Positions 8,524-18,100 of a DNA stretch of 51,849 nucleotides are shown here, one piece after another. Within the stretch, counting starts at the first letter, position 1; each line of letters opens with the position of its first letter. The translations under genes were made by a program, and so were the position numbers. This DNA is from JTS-AC122 sp050246015 (GTDB lineage: Bacteria; Planctomycetota; Phycisphaerae; Phycisphaerales; UBA1924): the NCBI GenBank assembly GCA_050246015.1, contig JBFWWU010000025.1, forward strand, positions 1 to 51,849, read 5' to 3'. Under the pieces are notes generated by a model. It was not told the DNA's origin and ran no database searches. It saw nothing but the letters and a program-made list of their open reading frames with translations.

Positions 8524-9813
8524 ATGAACAATCAAGGCGGACAACTGGCGTGCCGGGAGTTCAACGAGTTCTCGCGGCGGCGGTTCCTGGCGGTGAGCGC
8601 CGCGGCGGGGGCGGCGGCGACGCTCCCCGAATGGATGCCGCGCGTCTCCATGGCCCGGGACTATCGCAGTTCGCAGCGCGACGTCCTGATCGTCGCGTTC
8701 TTGCGGGGCGGGGCGGACGCGCTGACAATCTGTCCGCCGTTCCTGGAGCAGCCGTACTACGACGCCAGGCCGACACTGGCGATCCCCCCGCCCAGCAGTT
8801 CCAGCCCGAATCGCGCGATCAACCTGGATGGGCAGTTCGGGCTGGCGCCGGCGATGGCGCCCATCCTGCCCGCCTACGAGGACGGGCGGCTGCTGTTCGT
8901 GCACGCGGTCGGGTCGCAGGATTACACGCGTTCGCACTTCGAGGCGGCGCGGCTGATGGAGATCGGGGTCGAAGACCCGGCCTCGCCGACCGGATGGTTG
9001 ACTCGGCATCTGAACCTGGTGCCCGCGGACGCGCAGGCCGTGCTGCGGGGGATCGCCATCTCCGACGGCGTGCCGAAAAGCCTGTTCGGGGCGTCCCGTG
9101 TGCTGCCGATCCCGGACCCGGGAAACTTCAGCCTGCGCGGCGACCCGATCACGCAGGCATTCCGATACGAGATGATCCGGAACAGTTACGTGAGTTCGCG
9201 GGAGCCCACGCGGTCGTTCGCACTCTCGACGTACAACACGGTCTCGCTGCTGAGCCAACTGGATTTCGATTCCTACCAGCCGGGCGGTGGCGCGGAGTAT
9301 CCCGAGACGCGGTCCGGACGGACCTTGCGCGCCGCGGCAGCCATCACGAAGGCACAGGTCGGGGTCGAGGTGATGACGATCGAACTCGGACTCACGAACT
9401 GGGACCTGCATCAGGCGCAGAGCCCGTTCTCGGGGATCATGGCCCGCGAAATGGATCATCTCTCCCGGTGCCTGGACGCGTTCCGGCGCGACATGTTCGC
9501 CGGCAGTTCGCCGTCCTTCACGTTGGTGGCGATGTCCGAGTTCGGACGCACGCTGCATGAGAACGCAAGCGGTGGGACCGACCACGGGCACGGCGGGATG
9601 ATGATGGTGATGGGCAGCGCGGTGCACGGGGGCCGCGTCCTGACGCAGTGGCCCGGGCTCGCGCCGGAGCAGTTGTACGAGTCGCGCGACCTGGCGGCGA
9701 CGTTCGACTACCGGGACATCCTGGCCGAAATCCTCGAACAGCGACTGGGGAACCCCAGCGTCGGCGGCGTGTTTTCGGATTTCCAGCCGACCTTCCGTGG
9801 CGTGTTCGCGTAG
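8524..9813 (+). CDS. DUF1501 domain-containing protein, Tat-exported
   Basis: A 429-aa DUF1501 (PF07394) protein with an alkaline-phosphatase/sulfatase-like fold by family knowledge; function unproven. The N-terminus has a strong twin-arginine signal (SRRRFL at 17-22, then an Ala-rich hydrophobic segment), so it should be exported folded. Family hallmarks are visible: the early VAFLRGGADAL, the LLFVHAVGSQD stretch, and the C-terminal EFGRTL and GGTDHGHGG motifs likely to bind metal. It follows the DUF1800 gene by four bases and forms the usual pair. It is convergent with the transglutaminase-like gene, the two stops being 20 bases apart. Confidence 0.92.
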   Translation: MNNQGGQLACREFNEFSRRRFLAVSAAAGAAATLPEWMPRVSMARDYRSSQRDVLIVAFLRGGADALTICPPFLEQPYYDARPTLAIPPPSSSSPNRAINLDGQFGLAPAMAPILPAYEDGRLLFVHAVGSQDYTRSHFEAARLMEIGVEDPASPTGWLTRHLNLVPADAQAVLRGIAISDGVPKSLFGASRVLPIPDPGNFSLRGDPITQAFRYEMIRNSYVSSREPTRSFALSTYNTVSLLSQLDFDSYQPGGGAEYPETRSGRTLRAAAAITKAQVGVEVMTIELGLTNWDLHQAQSPFSGIMAREMDHLSRCLDAFRRDMFAGSSPSFTLVAMSEFGRTLHENASGGTDHGHGGMMMVMGSAVHGGRVLTQWPGLAPEQLYESRDLAATFDYRDILAEILEQRLGNPSVGGVFSDFQPTFRGVFA

Positions 9814-9833
9814 CGACCACGATCGGGGCGGGC

Positions 9834-11165
9834 TTAGTCCTTCTCACGGTCGCGCTTGGAGTTGGACGTCTTTGGGGTCGTAATGGCGTCGAAACGGAGG
9901 AACTGCGTGGCGACCTGTGCCTCGGGACGCACGACCCAGCCCCAGAAGCATGGCGAGCCGTGGGCCATCACGAACGTGGGGGGGTGGAACTGGTGCGCGA
10001 TCGGGAGCACGTTTTCGAGTTCGTCGTTGGAGCCGAAGTAGCGCCAGTTGCTGGTGTTGCGGGAACTGGCCTTGCGCTGACGGTTGACGTCGACGGGGAC
10101 CCAGATTTCCTTGGCGGCGGAATCGAGGAACAGCGCGAACTCCACCCATGTGCGGAACTCGGGCACGCTCGACGGCTTCTTGGCCAGGAAGTTCGAGTCC
10201 TTTCCCTTTTCGTCGCTGATGTCGTATCCGATGACGAGGCGTGCGGGGAGGCCGGCGGCGCGGTAGATGGCCGCGAGGGCGCAGGCAACGTCGTGCTCGG
10301 TGCCGCGGCGCTTTTCCAGGGCGGTGCGGGCGCCAACCAGGTTGAACCCTTCCAGGCCGGAGTTCTTGTTGAACCACAGGCCGTTGCCGCTGGGCTGGAT
10401 GTACTCCAGGATCTGACCGGCCAGGTATTTGGCCAGGACGACGGGGGGGATCGACTTGGGGTCCTTGTCGTTGGTCCACTTCTTGAGAAGTTCCTGGACG
10501 ATGGGTGCGTCGTGTTCGATGAGGACGACTTCGTCACCCTCGCGGTTTCGACCGACGGCCTGTCGATCGTTGAACGTGGACATCGGCACGGCAGGCCAGC
10601 GGTTGGGCCAGGGCACGCCCTCGGCGGCTTTCTCGTCGAACTTGGTCTGCCAGCAGGTCATGGGGATGTCGATTTCCAGGCGCACCTCGCGGCCGGTCTT
10701 CTCGGACATTTCCCATTTGCCCAGGCGGGTGCCGCAGGGGTAGGCCTCGCTATACCCGCTGGGGACGTTGGCGATGAGCACATCGTTGAAGGAGAGTTTG
10801 CTCTTGAGTTCGGTCGGGTAACTGCGACTGGACGAGGTGCCCTTGAGGACCGGGAAGACGACGACGGCGCTATCGAACTTGAAATCGTGAACGACCGGCA
10901 TGTTCTTGCTGTCGCGTTCGACGTACGCATTGACGTCGATATCAACCTTGAGGGTCCAGTCGTGCCGGGTGCCGGGAAGGAGCAGGCGAGCCAGGTCGGG
11001 CTCCTTCGGCGCCTTGGCATCCTGCTTCTTCTTGTCTTTGTCCTTGTCCTTGTTGCCGTAGGGTTGCAGCAGGCTCGCCTGGGCGCCAGCGGCGGCCATC
11101 ACGGCCAGAGCGGCCGCCGATCCGGTAAGAATCGCATCGCGACGGGTAAGGTTGTGGTCCGACAT
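9834..11165 (-). CDS. Tat-exported transglutaminase-fold protein with altered catalytic residues
   Basis: From the ATG at 11165 (GGAG five bases upstream) the protein is 443 aa. LTRRDAILTGSAAALAVMAAAGAQA at the N-terminus is a Tat-type signal, followed by a Lys/Asp-rich linker (KDKDKDKKKQ). Residues about 285-362 match the transglutaminase-like core: GTEHDVACALAAIYRAAGLPAR, then TWVEF and WVPVDVN. Aligned by eye to the family motif, the nucleophile Cys position is Glu290 and the His position is Arg338; only Asp359 is kept. Cys295 is five residues off. It is therefore probably a non-catalytic transglutaminase fold, perhaps a structural or binding protein. It stands alone, divergent from the T6SS run. 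Confidence 0.75.
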   Translation of the reverse strand: MSDHNLTRRDAILTGSAAALAVMAAAGAQASLLQPYGNKDKDKDKKKQDAKAPKEPDLARLLLPGTRHDWTLKVDIDVNAYVERDSKNMPVVHDFKFDSAVVVFPVLKGTSSSRSYPTELKSKLSFNDVLIANVPSGYSEAYPCGTRLGKWEMSEKTGREVRLEIDIPMTCWQTKFDEKAAEGVPWPNRWPAVPMSTFNDRQAVGRNREGDEVVLIEHDAPIVQELLKKWTNDKDPKSIPPVVLAKYLAGQILEYIQPSGNGLWFNKNSGLEGFNLVGARTALEKRRGTEHDVACALAAIYRAAGLPARLVIGYDISDEKGKDSNFLAKKPSSVPEFRTWVEFALFLDSAAKEIWVPVDVNRQRKASSRNTSNWRYFGSNDELENVLPIAHQFHPPTFVMAHGSPCFWGWVVRPEAQVATQFLRFDAITTPKTSNSKRDREKD

Positions 11166-11170
11166 GTCAA

Positions 11171-11174
11171 CTCC
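11171..11174 (-). promoter_or_regulatory. ribosome binding site fixing the transglutaminase-like start
   Basis: GGAG on the minus strand, five bases before the ATG at 11165. It favours this start over the in-frame upstream codon at 11183. Confidence 0.6.
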
Positions 11175-11229
11175 AAGGGGCAAGGGTGCTGGATGGTAAG
11201 ACGCTGGACGGGCCGGTGCGTTCCAAGAA

Positions 11230-11266
11230 GGCTTCTGGAGGGGCCGTTGTGCCCTCCCCGGAAGCC
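11230..11266. repeat. imperfect hairpin in divergent spacer 11166-11413
   Basis: GGCTTC at 11230-11235 pairs with GAAGCC at 11261-11266, and the inner GGAGGG/CCCTCC bases extend the stem with a small mismatch. No T run follows on either strand. It lies in the 248-base spacer between the transglutaminase-like gene and the first gene of the T6SS run, which must hold both promoters; I could not assign these. Confidence 0.45.
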
Positions 11267-11413
11267 GCCTGCTTGTCCCGTGCGCAGACGATGTTTTGAT
11301 CAGGTGGTGTCAATTCGCAGGACCGCGGTAGGTCATGCACCGGGCGTCAGTCTCTGGTAGACTCTTGGAGTATCCCCGGCGACCCGCTTCCCGAATCTTG
11401 CTTTCTATGCTCT

Positions 11414-13591
11414 ATGCCCATGCCGACGCTCCTGTCTGAAATCCACTTCGTGCCGGGAAGGGTGCCCGCGGGGTACCACGCGGTGCCGATCACGGCGGAG
11501 CAGTGGTCCGCGCCGATCCGGGTGTGCGTCCTGGTTCGAGGCGGCGGGGATCGCGGCACCGAGACAAAGAGCGCGGACGTGGGGGGGCCGGGGGGGGCGG
11601 GGGGGCCGCTCGTGCAGGTGCGATCACACGTCGATGCCCGGGTGTACCTGGGGTGTGTGGCGGATGCCGGCGGGTTCGTGCACGAATGGGTGGAGGTGTG
11701 GGTGCAGTCGGCTGAGGGGCTCGTCGAGTCGATTCCCGCGTACCGCGAGTCGTTATCGAATCACGCGCTGGACCAGCGATGGATGGCGCAGGTGCGGGCG
11801 TATGAGCGGTTCGAGCGGCCGGTGTTGGTGCGGACGGGGTACGAGTCGGTCAGGCCGCCTGTGACTCTTATTGACTTGCTCCCGGAGGGAAGCCGGACCA
11901 CCCGCGGCGCGAATGAATGGAGCGCGGGGCCGGCTCCGTTTCATCCGACGGACCGGGAGACGGGCGAAGCGTGGGTGGTCTGCGAGGACGACGCGGTCCT
12001 GACGGCGGCAGGGTTGCCGGCGTATTCGACGACGCTGCACCGCTATCTCTATCTCGCAAGCCGCGGGAATCAGGGGAACTTCGTGGTGGTGACGCCCGGC
12101 TCGCCCACGAATGACCGGACCCGCCAGGTGGCGGATCTGTCGGGAGGGCGAGAGGGGCTCGTCGCGTTCAATATTGGCGCGGGGTTGCTGATGGTCCGGC
12201 GCGCCGGCACGTTGTCACTGCCGGCCTATCTGGATGTGTTGTCGGGGGGCACCGCCGCAAGTTCGAGCGGCGGAGGGAACGCGACACCCGGCGTGGCGCA
12301 CGGCAGGACGACGATCAGTACCGGACTATCGACGCCCGCCCCGGGCGGATCGGGTCGCGGGACCACGGGCGCGGGGAGCACGGCCGCGGACGCCGGAGTT
12401 TCGGAATCCGGGCTCTTTCTTGGTCAACAGGGGAAGTGGGGACGGCTCATCGAGGTGTTTCATCTGAAGGTGCGCTTGATCGCGGATGCGATCGCCAGCG
12501 TGCGGGCCCAGGCGGAATCGTCGCAGCGTCCGCTGCTGAACCTGTCGGCAGAGAGTTTTTCGGTCTACATGTCTGAGCCGGCGCGGGGGCTCCCGCACGT
12601 GTGGTCGGCGCGCGTGTCGCTGGTGGATCCGGGGGACGCGATCGCTCTTTCGATCAAGGCCAGCGATGCGCAGCACTACATCTCACCGGGGAGCGGGTCG
12701 ATGAGCATCTTCAGGCCCAGCGGGGCGGGGATGCCGACGCGGGGCGTGGCGACGCTCCGCATCCGGCAACTGGTGAACCCGCAGTCGGAATCGCTCGTGC
12801 TGGAAGGAACGCTGGCGACGGATCAGCGGGTTGAAGCGAGCGAATCCGATCTGGTGTGGGTGCGGGTGACGCTGGGGGGCGGATCGGCCAAGGGTCCCAA
12901 GGGGGGACGGATCGATCTCTACGGGCGGCTGGAGTCCGACGCGGCGCTGGCATCGGGCGAGTGGCGCTTCCGGACCATCGGGCAGCGGTTCAGCCCGGAG
13001 GACGTGAGCCTGCTGCAATCGGCGGCGGGCGTGCCGCTGCACGGGTCGCACTTCGAGGTGATCCCGCTGATCGCCACCCCGGTCGATCTGTATTCGCTTG
13101 GCGTGCTGGCCACAAAGGTCCTGTTGACCGATTCCAAGACGAGCCTGGCGGTGGTGCTCGACGAACTCCTGAGCCTGGCGCGGCAGGTGGCCAAGGAGCA
13201 TGATCCAAGCGTGCCGCTGCCCCAGCGCGTCGGGGCGATCTTCGGGCAGGATCCTCGCTGGCTGGAGGGGCTGGGCCCGCACCGGCTGGGTGCAGAGGCC
13301 GTGAACGCGAAGGAGGCGTTTGACCTGGTCCCCGCGTCGCTGTGGTGGGAGACGCTCGCGGCCATCATCAGGATGTTCCCCGGCGTAGGCCCCGACAGCG
13401 CCTGCCGGGGGTACGGCGATGGGCCCTTCGGGGGGATGCACCTCGTGTTCGACTCGGCGCTGGCGGACTTTGATCGAGTGCTCCGGCAGACGCGAAGCCT
13501 CATCGTGATCGACTGGAATTACAATCGGGAGATCCACGCGGTGGTGAGGCAGTACTCCGCCGGGATGGGAGGAGCGGGGTCGCGCGGCTAG
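11414..13591 (+). CDS. unrecognised 725-aa protein opening the T6SS run, with kinase-like fragment
   Basis: I do not recognise this family. The N-terminal half (about 1-275) is a mixed beta-rich region without a signal peptide. A Gly/Ser/Thr-rich linker covers about 277-333. A second folded region (about 335-530) contains beta-type segments such as LVWVRVTLGG. Around 557-571 the stretch VDLYSLGVLATKVLL looks like protein-kinase subdomain IX (the DxxSLGVxxxxLL pattern), but no ATP-binding loop, HRD or DFG motif is present. The C-terminus ends with a hydrophilic segment. It starts 115 bases before the lipoprotein gene of the T6SS run and may be an accessory or regulatory subunit. A second ATG lies two codons in. 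Confidence 0.55.
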   Translation: MPMPTLLSEIHFVPGRVPAGYHAVPITAEQWSAPIRVCVLVRGGGDRGTETKSADVGGPGGAGGPLVQVRSHVDARVYLGCVADAGGFVHEWVEVWVQSAEGLVESIPAYRESLSNHALDQRWMAQVRAYERFERPVLVRTGYESVRPPVTLIDLLPEGSRTTRGANEWSAGPAPFHPTDRETGEAWVVCEDDAVLTAAGLPAYSTTLHRYLYLASRGNQGNFVVVTPGSPTNDRTRQVADLSGGREGLVAFNIGAGLLMVRRAGTLSLPAYLDVLSGGTAASSSGGGNATPGVAHGRTTISTGLSTPAPGGSGRGTTGAGSTAADAGVSESGLFLGQQGKWGRLIEVFHLKVRLIADAIASVRAQAESSQRPLLNLSAESFSVYMSEPARGLPHVWSARVSLVDPGDAIALSIKASDAQHYISPGSGSMSIFRPSGAGMPTRGVATLRIRQLVNPQSESLVLEGTLATDQRVEASESDLVWVRVTLGGGSAKGPKGGRIDLYGRLESDAALASGEWRFRTIGQRFSPEDVSLLQSAAGVPLHGSHFEVIPLIATPVDLYSLGVLATKVLLTDSKTSLAVVLDELLSLARQVAKEHDPSVPLPQRVGAIFGQDPRWLEGLGPHRLGAEAVNAKEAFDLVPASLWWETLAAIIRMFPGVGPDSACRGYGDGPFGGMHLVFDSALADFDRVLRQTRSLIVIDWNYNREIHAVVRQYSAGMGGAGSRG

Positions 13592-13691
13592 CGGCCGCCG
13601 CGGCAACGGGCAAGGATTTGGATCAACGGGCATCCCGACGCCGGCACGGAACGCCGGGCTCTCAAGCGGGCGCCCGAATACCTGGGACGAT

Positions 13692-13698
13692 TAAGGAG
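13692..13698 (+). promoter_or_regulatory. strong ribosome binding site of the lipoprotein gene
   Basis: TAAGGAG eight bases before the ATG at 13707, one of the best Shine-Dalgarno matches in the window. Confidence 0.65.
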
Positions 13699-13706
13699 AC
13701 CGGACA

Positions 13707-14240
13707 ATGAATCGCAGATCACGAGGCCTTGGTTCGCTCGCGATGATGATGGCGACGGCGCTGCTGATGATCGGGTGCAGTTCGCCGACGATGCAGCGCC
13801 ACGACGTCACGGTCGCGCTGGCGGAGGATGTCGGCATCGGCGCCGACACGTACACCGTGTACCTGACGGGGGTGAGCGGCGACGAGAACGCGCTGGCGAA
13901 GATGAAGTCCGCGAGCGTGGACGACTTCATCCGCCAGGATGACCTGCGCCGCCTCTCGCCGACGGTCACCTTTACGCTGAACAAGGACAACGCGTCACCG
14001 AAAACGCTGGCCGCGGACGCGAAGGTGTGGGAAGAGTGGAGGAGCGCGGGGGTGATGAACCTGTTCGTCATCGCGGACACGCCCGAGGCCCCGGCGGATC
14101 GGTCGGCGATGGGCGATACGCGGCGGGTCATCATCCCGCTGGGAAGCAATCGCTGGAACGGTCAGACGAAGATCCGGGTGACGCTGAGGCGGTCGGCCAT
14201 CAGTTACGCGCCGACCCCGCCGAACCCGGAAAAGAAGTGA
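13707..14240 (+). CDS. outer-membrane lipoprotein, probable TssJ counterpart
   Basis: A 177-aa protein with a lipoprotein signal: basic start MNRRSRG, hydrophobic segment, and lipobox LMIGC with Cys24 as the lipidated residue. The mature part is about 150 aa, opening with a beta-type segment (VTVALAEDV, YTVYLTGV), and ends in a charged tail. TssJ lipoproteins anchor the TssM-TssL complex to the outer membrane and are of this size, and the gene sits immediately before tssL and tssM, where tssJ is often found. Direct sequence likeness to TssJ is weak, so the assignment rests mainly on size, lipobox and position. A KAGE-type search or structure prediction would be needed to separate TssJ from an unrelated lipoprotein. 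Confidence 0.5.
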   Translation: MNRRSRGLGSLAMMMATALLMIGCSSPTMQRHDVTVALAEDVGIGADTYTVYLTGVSGDENALAKMKSASVDDFIRQDDLRRLSPTVTFTLNKDNASPKTLAADAKVWEEWRSAGVMNLFVIADTPEAPADRSAMGDTRRVIIPLGSNRWNGQTKIRVTLRRSAISYAPTPPNPEKK

Positions 14241-14408
14241 GCCCAGGGCGGCGCACAAGAAGGGGCGGACGGCTCGTCGTCCGCCTCGGGCGCCCCGGGG
14301 GGGATCGAGCGCGCAGCCTCGGATCGGATTATCATGCACCGCCGACGGTGCGGCACGCGGGTGCGGCGCGTGCCGAGTCGGGGTGTGCGTGCGAGCCTGG
14401 AGCACCGA

Positions 14409-15095
14409 ATGACGCTGACGGAACTGTGCGAACCGCTGTTTCAATACGTGTGCCGGCTCAGTCGGACGACGCGGAAGTCGATCCGCGTGGAGCCGGCGAC
14501 GGTGCGCAGCGAGGTGACGGCGATTCTCGCCGACATGAAGGCCAAGGCGGGGACCGAACGCAACCTCGTCTCGCAGTACGAGAAGGTCGAGTTGGCGCTG
14601 ATCTTCTTTGTCGATTTCATGGCGCGGGAGTGCTTGCGGGGCGTGGGAAAGTGGTCGGAACTCGCGGCCGACCGCAAGGAACTCGCCGGTGACGAGCGCT
14701 TCTTTGACCTGCTGGAGGAGACGCTCAAGGAACCCGGAGAAGCGGCGACGGAGCGTCTGGGCGTGTTCTACACCTGCCTGGGGCTGGGGTTCACGGGGTG
14801 GTACGCCGGGCAACCGGAATACCTGCGGAAGAAGATGCTGGAGATTTCGGCGCGGACCCGCGGGATGATGGACACGGATCCCAACGCGAAGATCTGCCCC
14901 GAGGCGTACGAGCATGTGAACACGTCGAACTTCATCGAGCCGCCGGGGAAGCGGCTGATCGGCGTGGCGATCGTGCTGGTGGGCCTGTTCATCCTGGTGG
15001 TGGGGCTCAACATCTCGCTCTACTACAACGCGAACAAGCGAGTGAACGATGCCGTGAAGTTGATTGTGCAGAAAGGAAAAGTGGCGGCGGAGTGA
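14409..15095 (+). CDS. tssL: type VI secretion protein TssL (DotU family)
   Basis: A 228-aa tail-anchored inner-membrane protein of the T6SS membrane complex. The cytoplasmic DotU domain is recognisable from LVSQYEKVELALIFFVDF (about 53-70), GDERFFDLLEE (94-104) and YTCLGLGFTGWY (121-132). One membrane segment lies near the C-terminus at about 183-206 (LIGVAIVLVGLFILVV). There is no peptidoglycan-binding OmpA extension, so this is the short form of TssL. The ATG at 14409 is chosen over an upstream in-frame start at 14334, whose extra 25 residues are Arg-rich and unlike the family N-terminus (MTLTELCEPLF). It follows the lipoprotein gene by 168 bases and precedes tssM by 82. Confidence 0.88.
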   Translation: MTLTELCEPLFQYVCRLSRTTRKSIRVEPATVRSEVTAILADMKAKAGTERNLVSQYEKVELALIFFVDFMARECLRGVGKWSELAADRKELAGDERFFDLLEETLKEPGEAATERLGVFYTCLGLGFTGWYAGQPEYLRKKMLEISARTRGMMDTDPNAKICPEAYEHVNTSNFIEPPGKRLIGVAIVLVGLFILVVGLNISLYYNANKRVNDAVKLIVQKGKVAAE

Positions 15096-15167
15096 GGGGT
15101 TGGTAGCCGGGGGGCAGGGCAATCGCGCAGGGATTCGGGACCGGGCCGCGGCGGGGTGAGACGAGTT

Positions 15168-15171
15168 GAGG
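15168..15171 (+). promoter_or_regulatory. ribosome binding site fixing the tssM start
   Basis: GAGG six bases before the ATG at 15178. It overlaps the TTG at 15166 that an ORF caller might choose, so the ATG is preferred. Confidence 0.6.
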
Positions 15172-15177
15172 ACAGGT

Positions 15178-18100
15178 ATGGGAATGACGCAGCATTTCGG
15201 GCAGATGTCACCCCCGGTGAAGGCGGCGGTCGTGCTCGCCAGCGGCGGGGGCCTGCTCGCGGCGATGAGCGCGCTGTTTTCGCCCCGATCGATCCCCATC
15301 ATCGCCGGCGGGCTGGTGCTGATCGCGCTGCTGTTCCTGGGGTACAAGTTCGCCTTGAAATGGTGGGAGAAGCGCAAGGCTTCGCCGATGGAGAAGGCGA
15401 TCAAGTCCAGCGCCGCCGCGACCCCGACAGGCATCGCCGAGCCCGCCAAGCGAGCCCGGCTGGACGATCTGCGCAAGTCGTTCGATACCGGGGTGGAAAA
15501 GTTCCGGGCGGCGGGGAAGAACCTCTACAGCCTGCCCTGGTTTGCCCTGGTGGGCGAGCCGGGATCGGGGAAGACCGAAGCGATCCGTCACTGCAACGTC
15601 GGGTTCCCGCCCGGCTTGCAGGACCAGTTGCAGGGGGCGGGCGGAACGGTGAACATGAACTGGTGGTTCACGAATCACGCGGTGATCCTGGATACCGCCG
15701 GCCGGCTCATGTTCGAGGAGGTCGATCCCGGGGCGACCAACGAGTGGGGCGAGTTCCTGAAACTGCTGAAGAAGGTGCGCCCGAACTGCCCGATCAACGG
15801 GATGCTGCTGGTGATCCCGGCCGAGAGCCTCATCCGCGATACGGCCGACGCGATCGAGCGCAAGGCGGGGAAGATCGCGTCGCAACTGGATCAGATCCAG
15901 CGGGCGCTTGGGGTGCGCTTCCCGGTGTTCGTGGTGATCACCAAGTGCGACCTGATCAACGGGTTCCGAGAGTTCTTTGACGAAGTCACGGATCCGACCC
16001 TGCAGCACCAGATCATGGGCTGGTCGAACCCGAGCCCGCTCGATACGCCGTTCAGCCCGGAGATGATCGATCAGCACCTGCGGACCGTGCAGCAGCGGCT
16101 GGTCCGCCGGCGGATGGCCCTGCTGCAGGACCCCGTGAACACCGAGGACTCAAACGCCACTCGGACGGCTCAGGTGGATGCGCTCTTCGCGTTTCCAGAG
16201 AGCCTGATGAAGATCGGGCCGCGCCTGCGGCGGTACCTGGAGATGATCTTCGTCGCGGGCGAGTGGTCGGCCAAGCCGCTGTTCCTCCGCGGGATCTACT
16301 TCACGTCGTCGATGCGTGAAGGGACGGCACTGGACGCGGACCTGGCCGACGCGCTGGGCATGCCGGTGGAAGCGCTGCCCGAGGGGCGGGTGTGGGAGCG
16401 AGAGCGGGCGTACTTCCTGCGGGATCTGTTCCTGCAGAAAGTGTTCCGGGAGCGCGGGCTGGTGACCCGGGCGTCGAACACGAGCGCTCACCTGAAGCAG
16501 CGGCGGGCGATCGTGTACGGGACGGGCATCGTCGGTTCGTTGCTGCTCCTGGGTTTTACCGTGCTCGCCAGCCGGGATCTGACCCGAAACGTCGAGAAGC
16601 CTTCGCGGTTCTGGGAGGCGACGGGTCAGGCGTACATGACGGCCCACCTGAACGCCGACGGGCGGGAGAACAACACGCCGTTTCCCGGCGGGGATTACTA
16701 CAACCCGCTGGTGTGGTCGGATCGCCACGCCCCGCCCTTTTCATACATCGGGGATGATCCGCAGGACGAGTTGACCAAGATCGCGGCGGACGAGCGCAAC
16801 GGGTCGCCCGGACGCTTCCCCCTGGAGGTGCAGCAGCAGGCCGAGGCGAAGATCCACACGCCGTTTGTATTCTCGCTGTGGGGGCTGGTGGCGGGGCGTG
16901 GGAGCCTGAACTTCGCGGCCGAGGACCGACAGAAGGCGCTGGGCGTGATTGTCGAGGAGAGCGTGCTCAGGCCGACCGTGGAAGCCGCCCGGATCCGCCT
17001 CAAGCGCGACATGGAGGAGTCCGAAGGGGCCCGAGCGGCGACGCCCACTCTGCGGGCCGAGAACGCGCGGGCGCTGGCGGAACTCGTCCGAGTGGAAGTG
17101 GCGGCGGTACGCGGCGCCAGGACGCCGGCGACGAAACTCGCCGACGTCATGCCCTTCGTCTTCCGGGTGTACCCCGAGGGCTCGACCGCGAGCGACGGGG
17201 CCTCGACCGAAACGCGGGACCGCGCGGTAGCGGACGCCGCGGCGCTGCAGAAGGTGATCGACTGGACCTATGCCCCAGACGGGGGCAAAAGGAGTTGGCC
17301 GCCCCCGACGCTGGTGCGCGACGACACGGTAAGCCTGATCAAGGACGGCGTCACGAAACTGGTAGTCAACTCGCCGCCCGGAGACATGCCCGGTGGGCTC
17401 GCGGATGTGCAGAAGTTCGTGAGCACCCTCGATGAACTCGAACGGGCGGAGAAGCGACTGCACGAACTCAGCGCCAAGCCCGCCGACCAGCGCGCGGAAT
17501 GGTGGACCGCGCGCTACGCCGACGTGACCAAGGCCGGGCGCGAAGCCAGCGAACTGGCGGGGCGCGTCGTCCAGGGGCGGTCGCTCGAAAAGGCGTACGC
17601 CGACGAACGCCAGAAAAACATCGACCTGATCAAGGCCCGCTTCGCCGTGGTGGCGGATCAACTGCGGCCGGTGATCGGTGACGACGGCGAGCCGGTCGCG
17701 ACGGTGAAAGAACAACTCGGCAAGGACAAGGCTAGCGACGCGCGGGTGCAAACGCTGAAAGAACTGAACGCCGTGCTGAAGGACGCACTCGCCGCGGCCC
17801 AGCGAGAAGACCCGGCGGTCGAGGCGATGCGATCGGCGTGCCGGCGCGCCGACGTCGTTCATCTGGCGTCCGCCGGCGCGACTTCCGGGGAGGCGCGGCA
17901 TCCGTTCCTGGTGCGGCTCAAACTCTACGAACTCGCCGCGGGGGCATTCGCACCGGCCCCCGACGAGAGCGCCTTGGCCATCGGCGCGCTCACGTCCCGT
18001 ATCCAGGGCATCAGCAACGCCGCGAAGCAGGCGTCCGACAGCATCGACCTGGAGGCGAAGTACCTTCCCCAACTCAAGGGAGATGGTCCGGAGATCACCG

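Noticed and set aside
9648..11360. Plus-strand open frame of 570 codons opposite the transglutaminase-like gene
   Set aside because: The minus frame has a Tat signal, a ribosome binding site and the transglutaminase-core motif; the plus frame overlaps the real DUF1501 gene.
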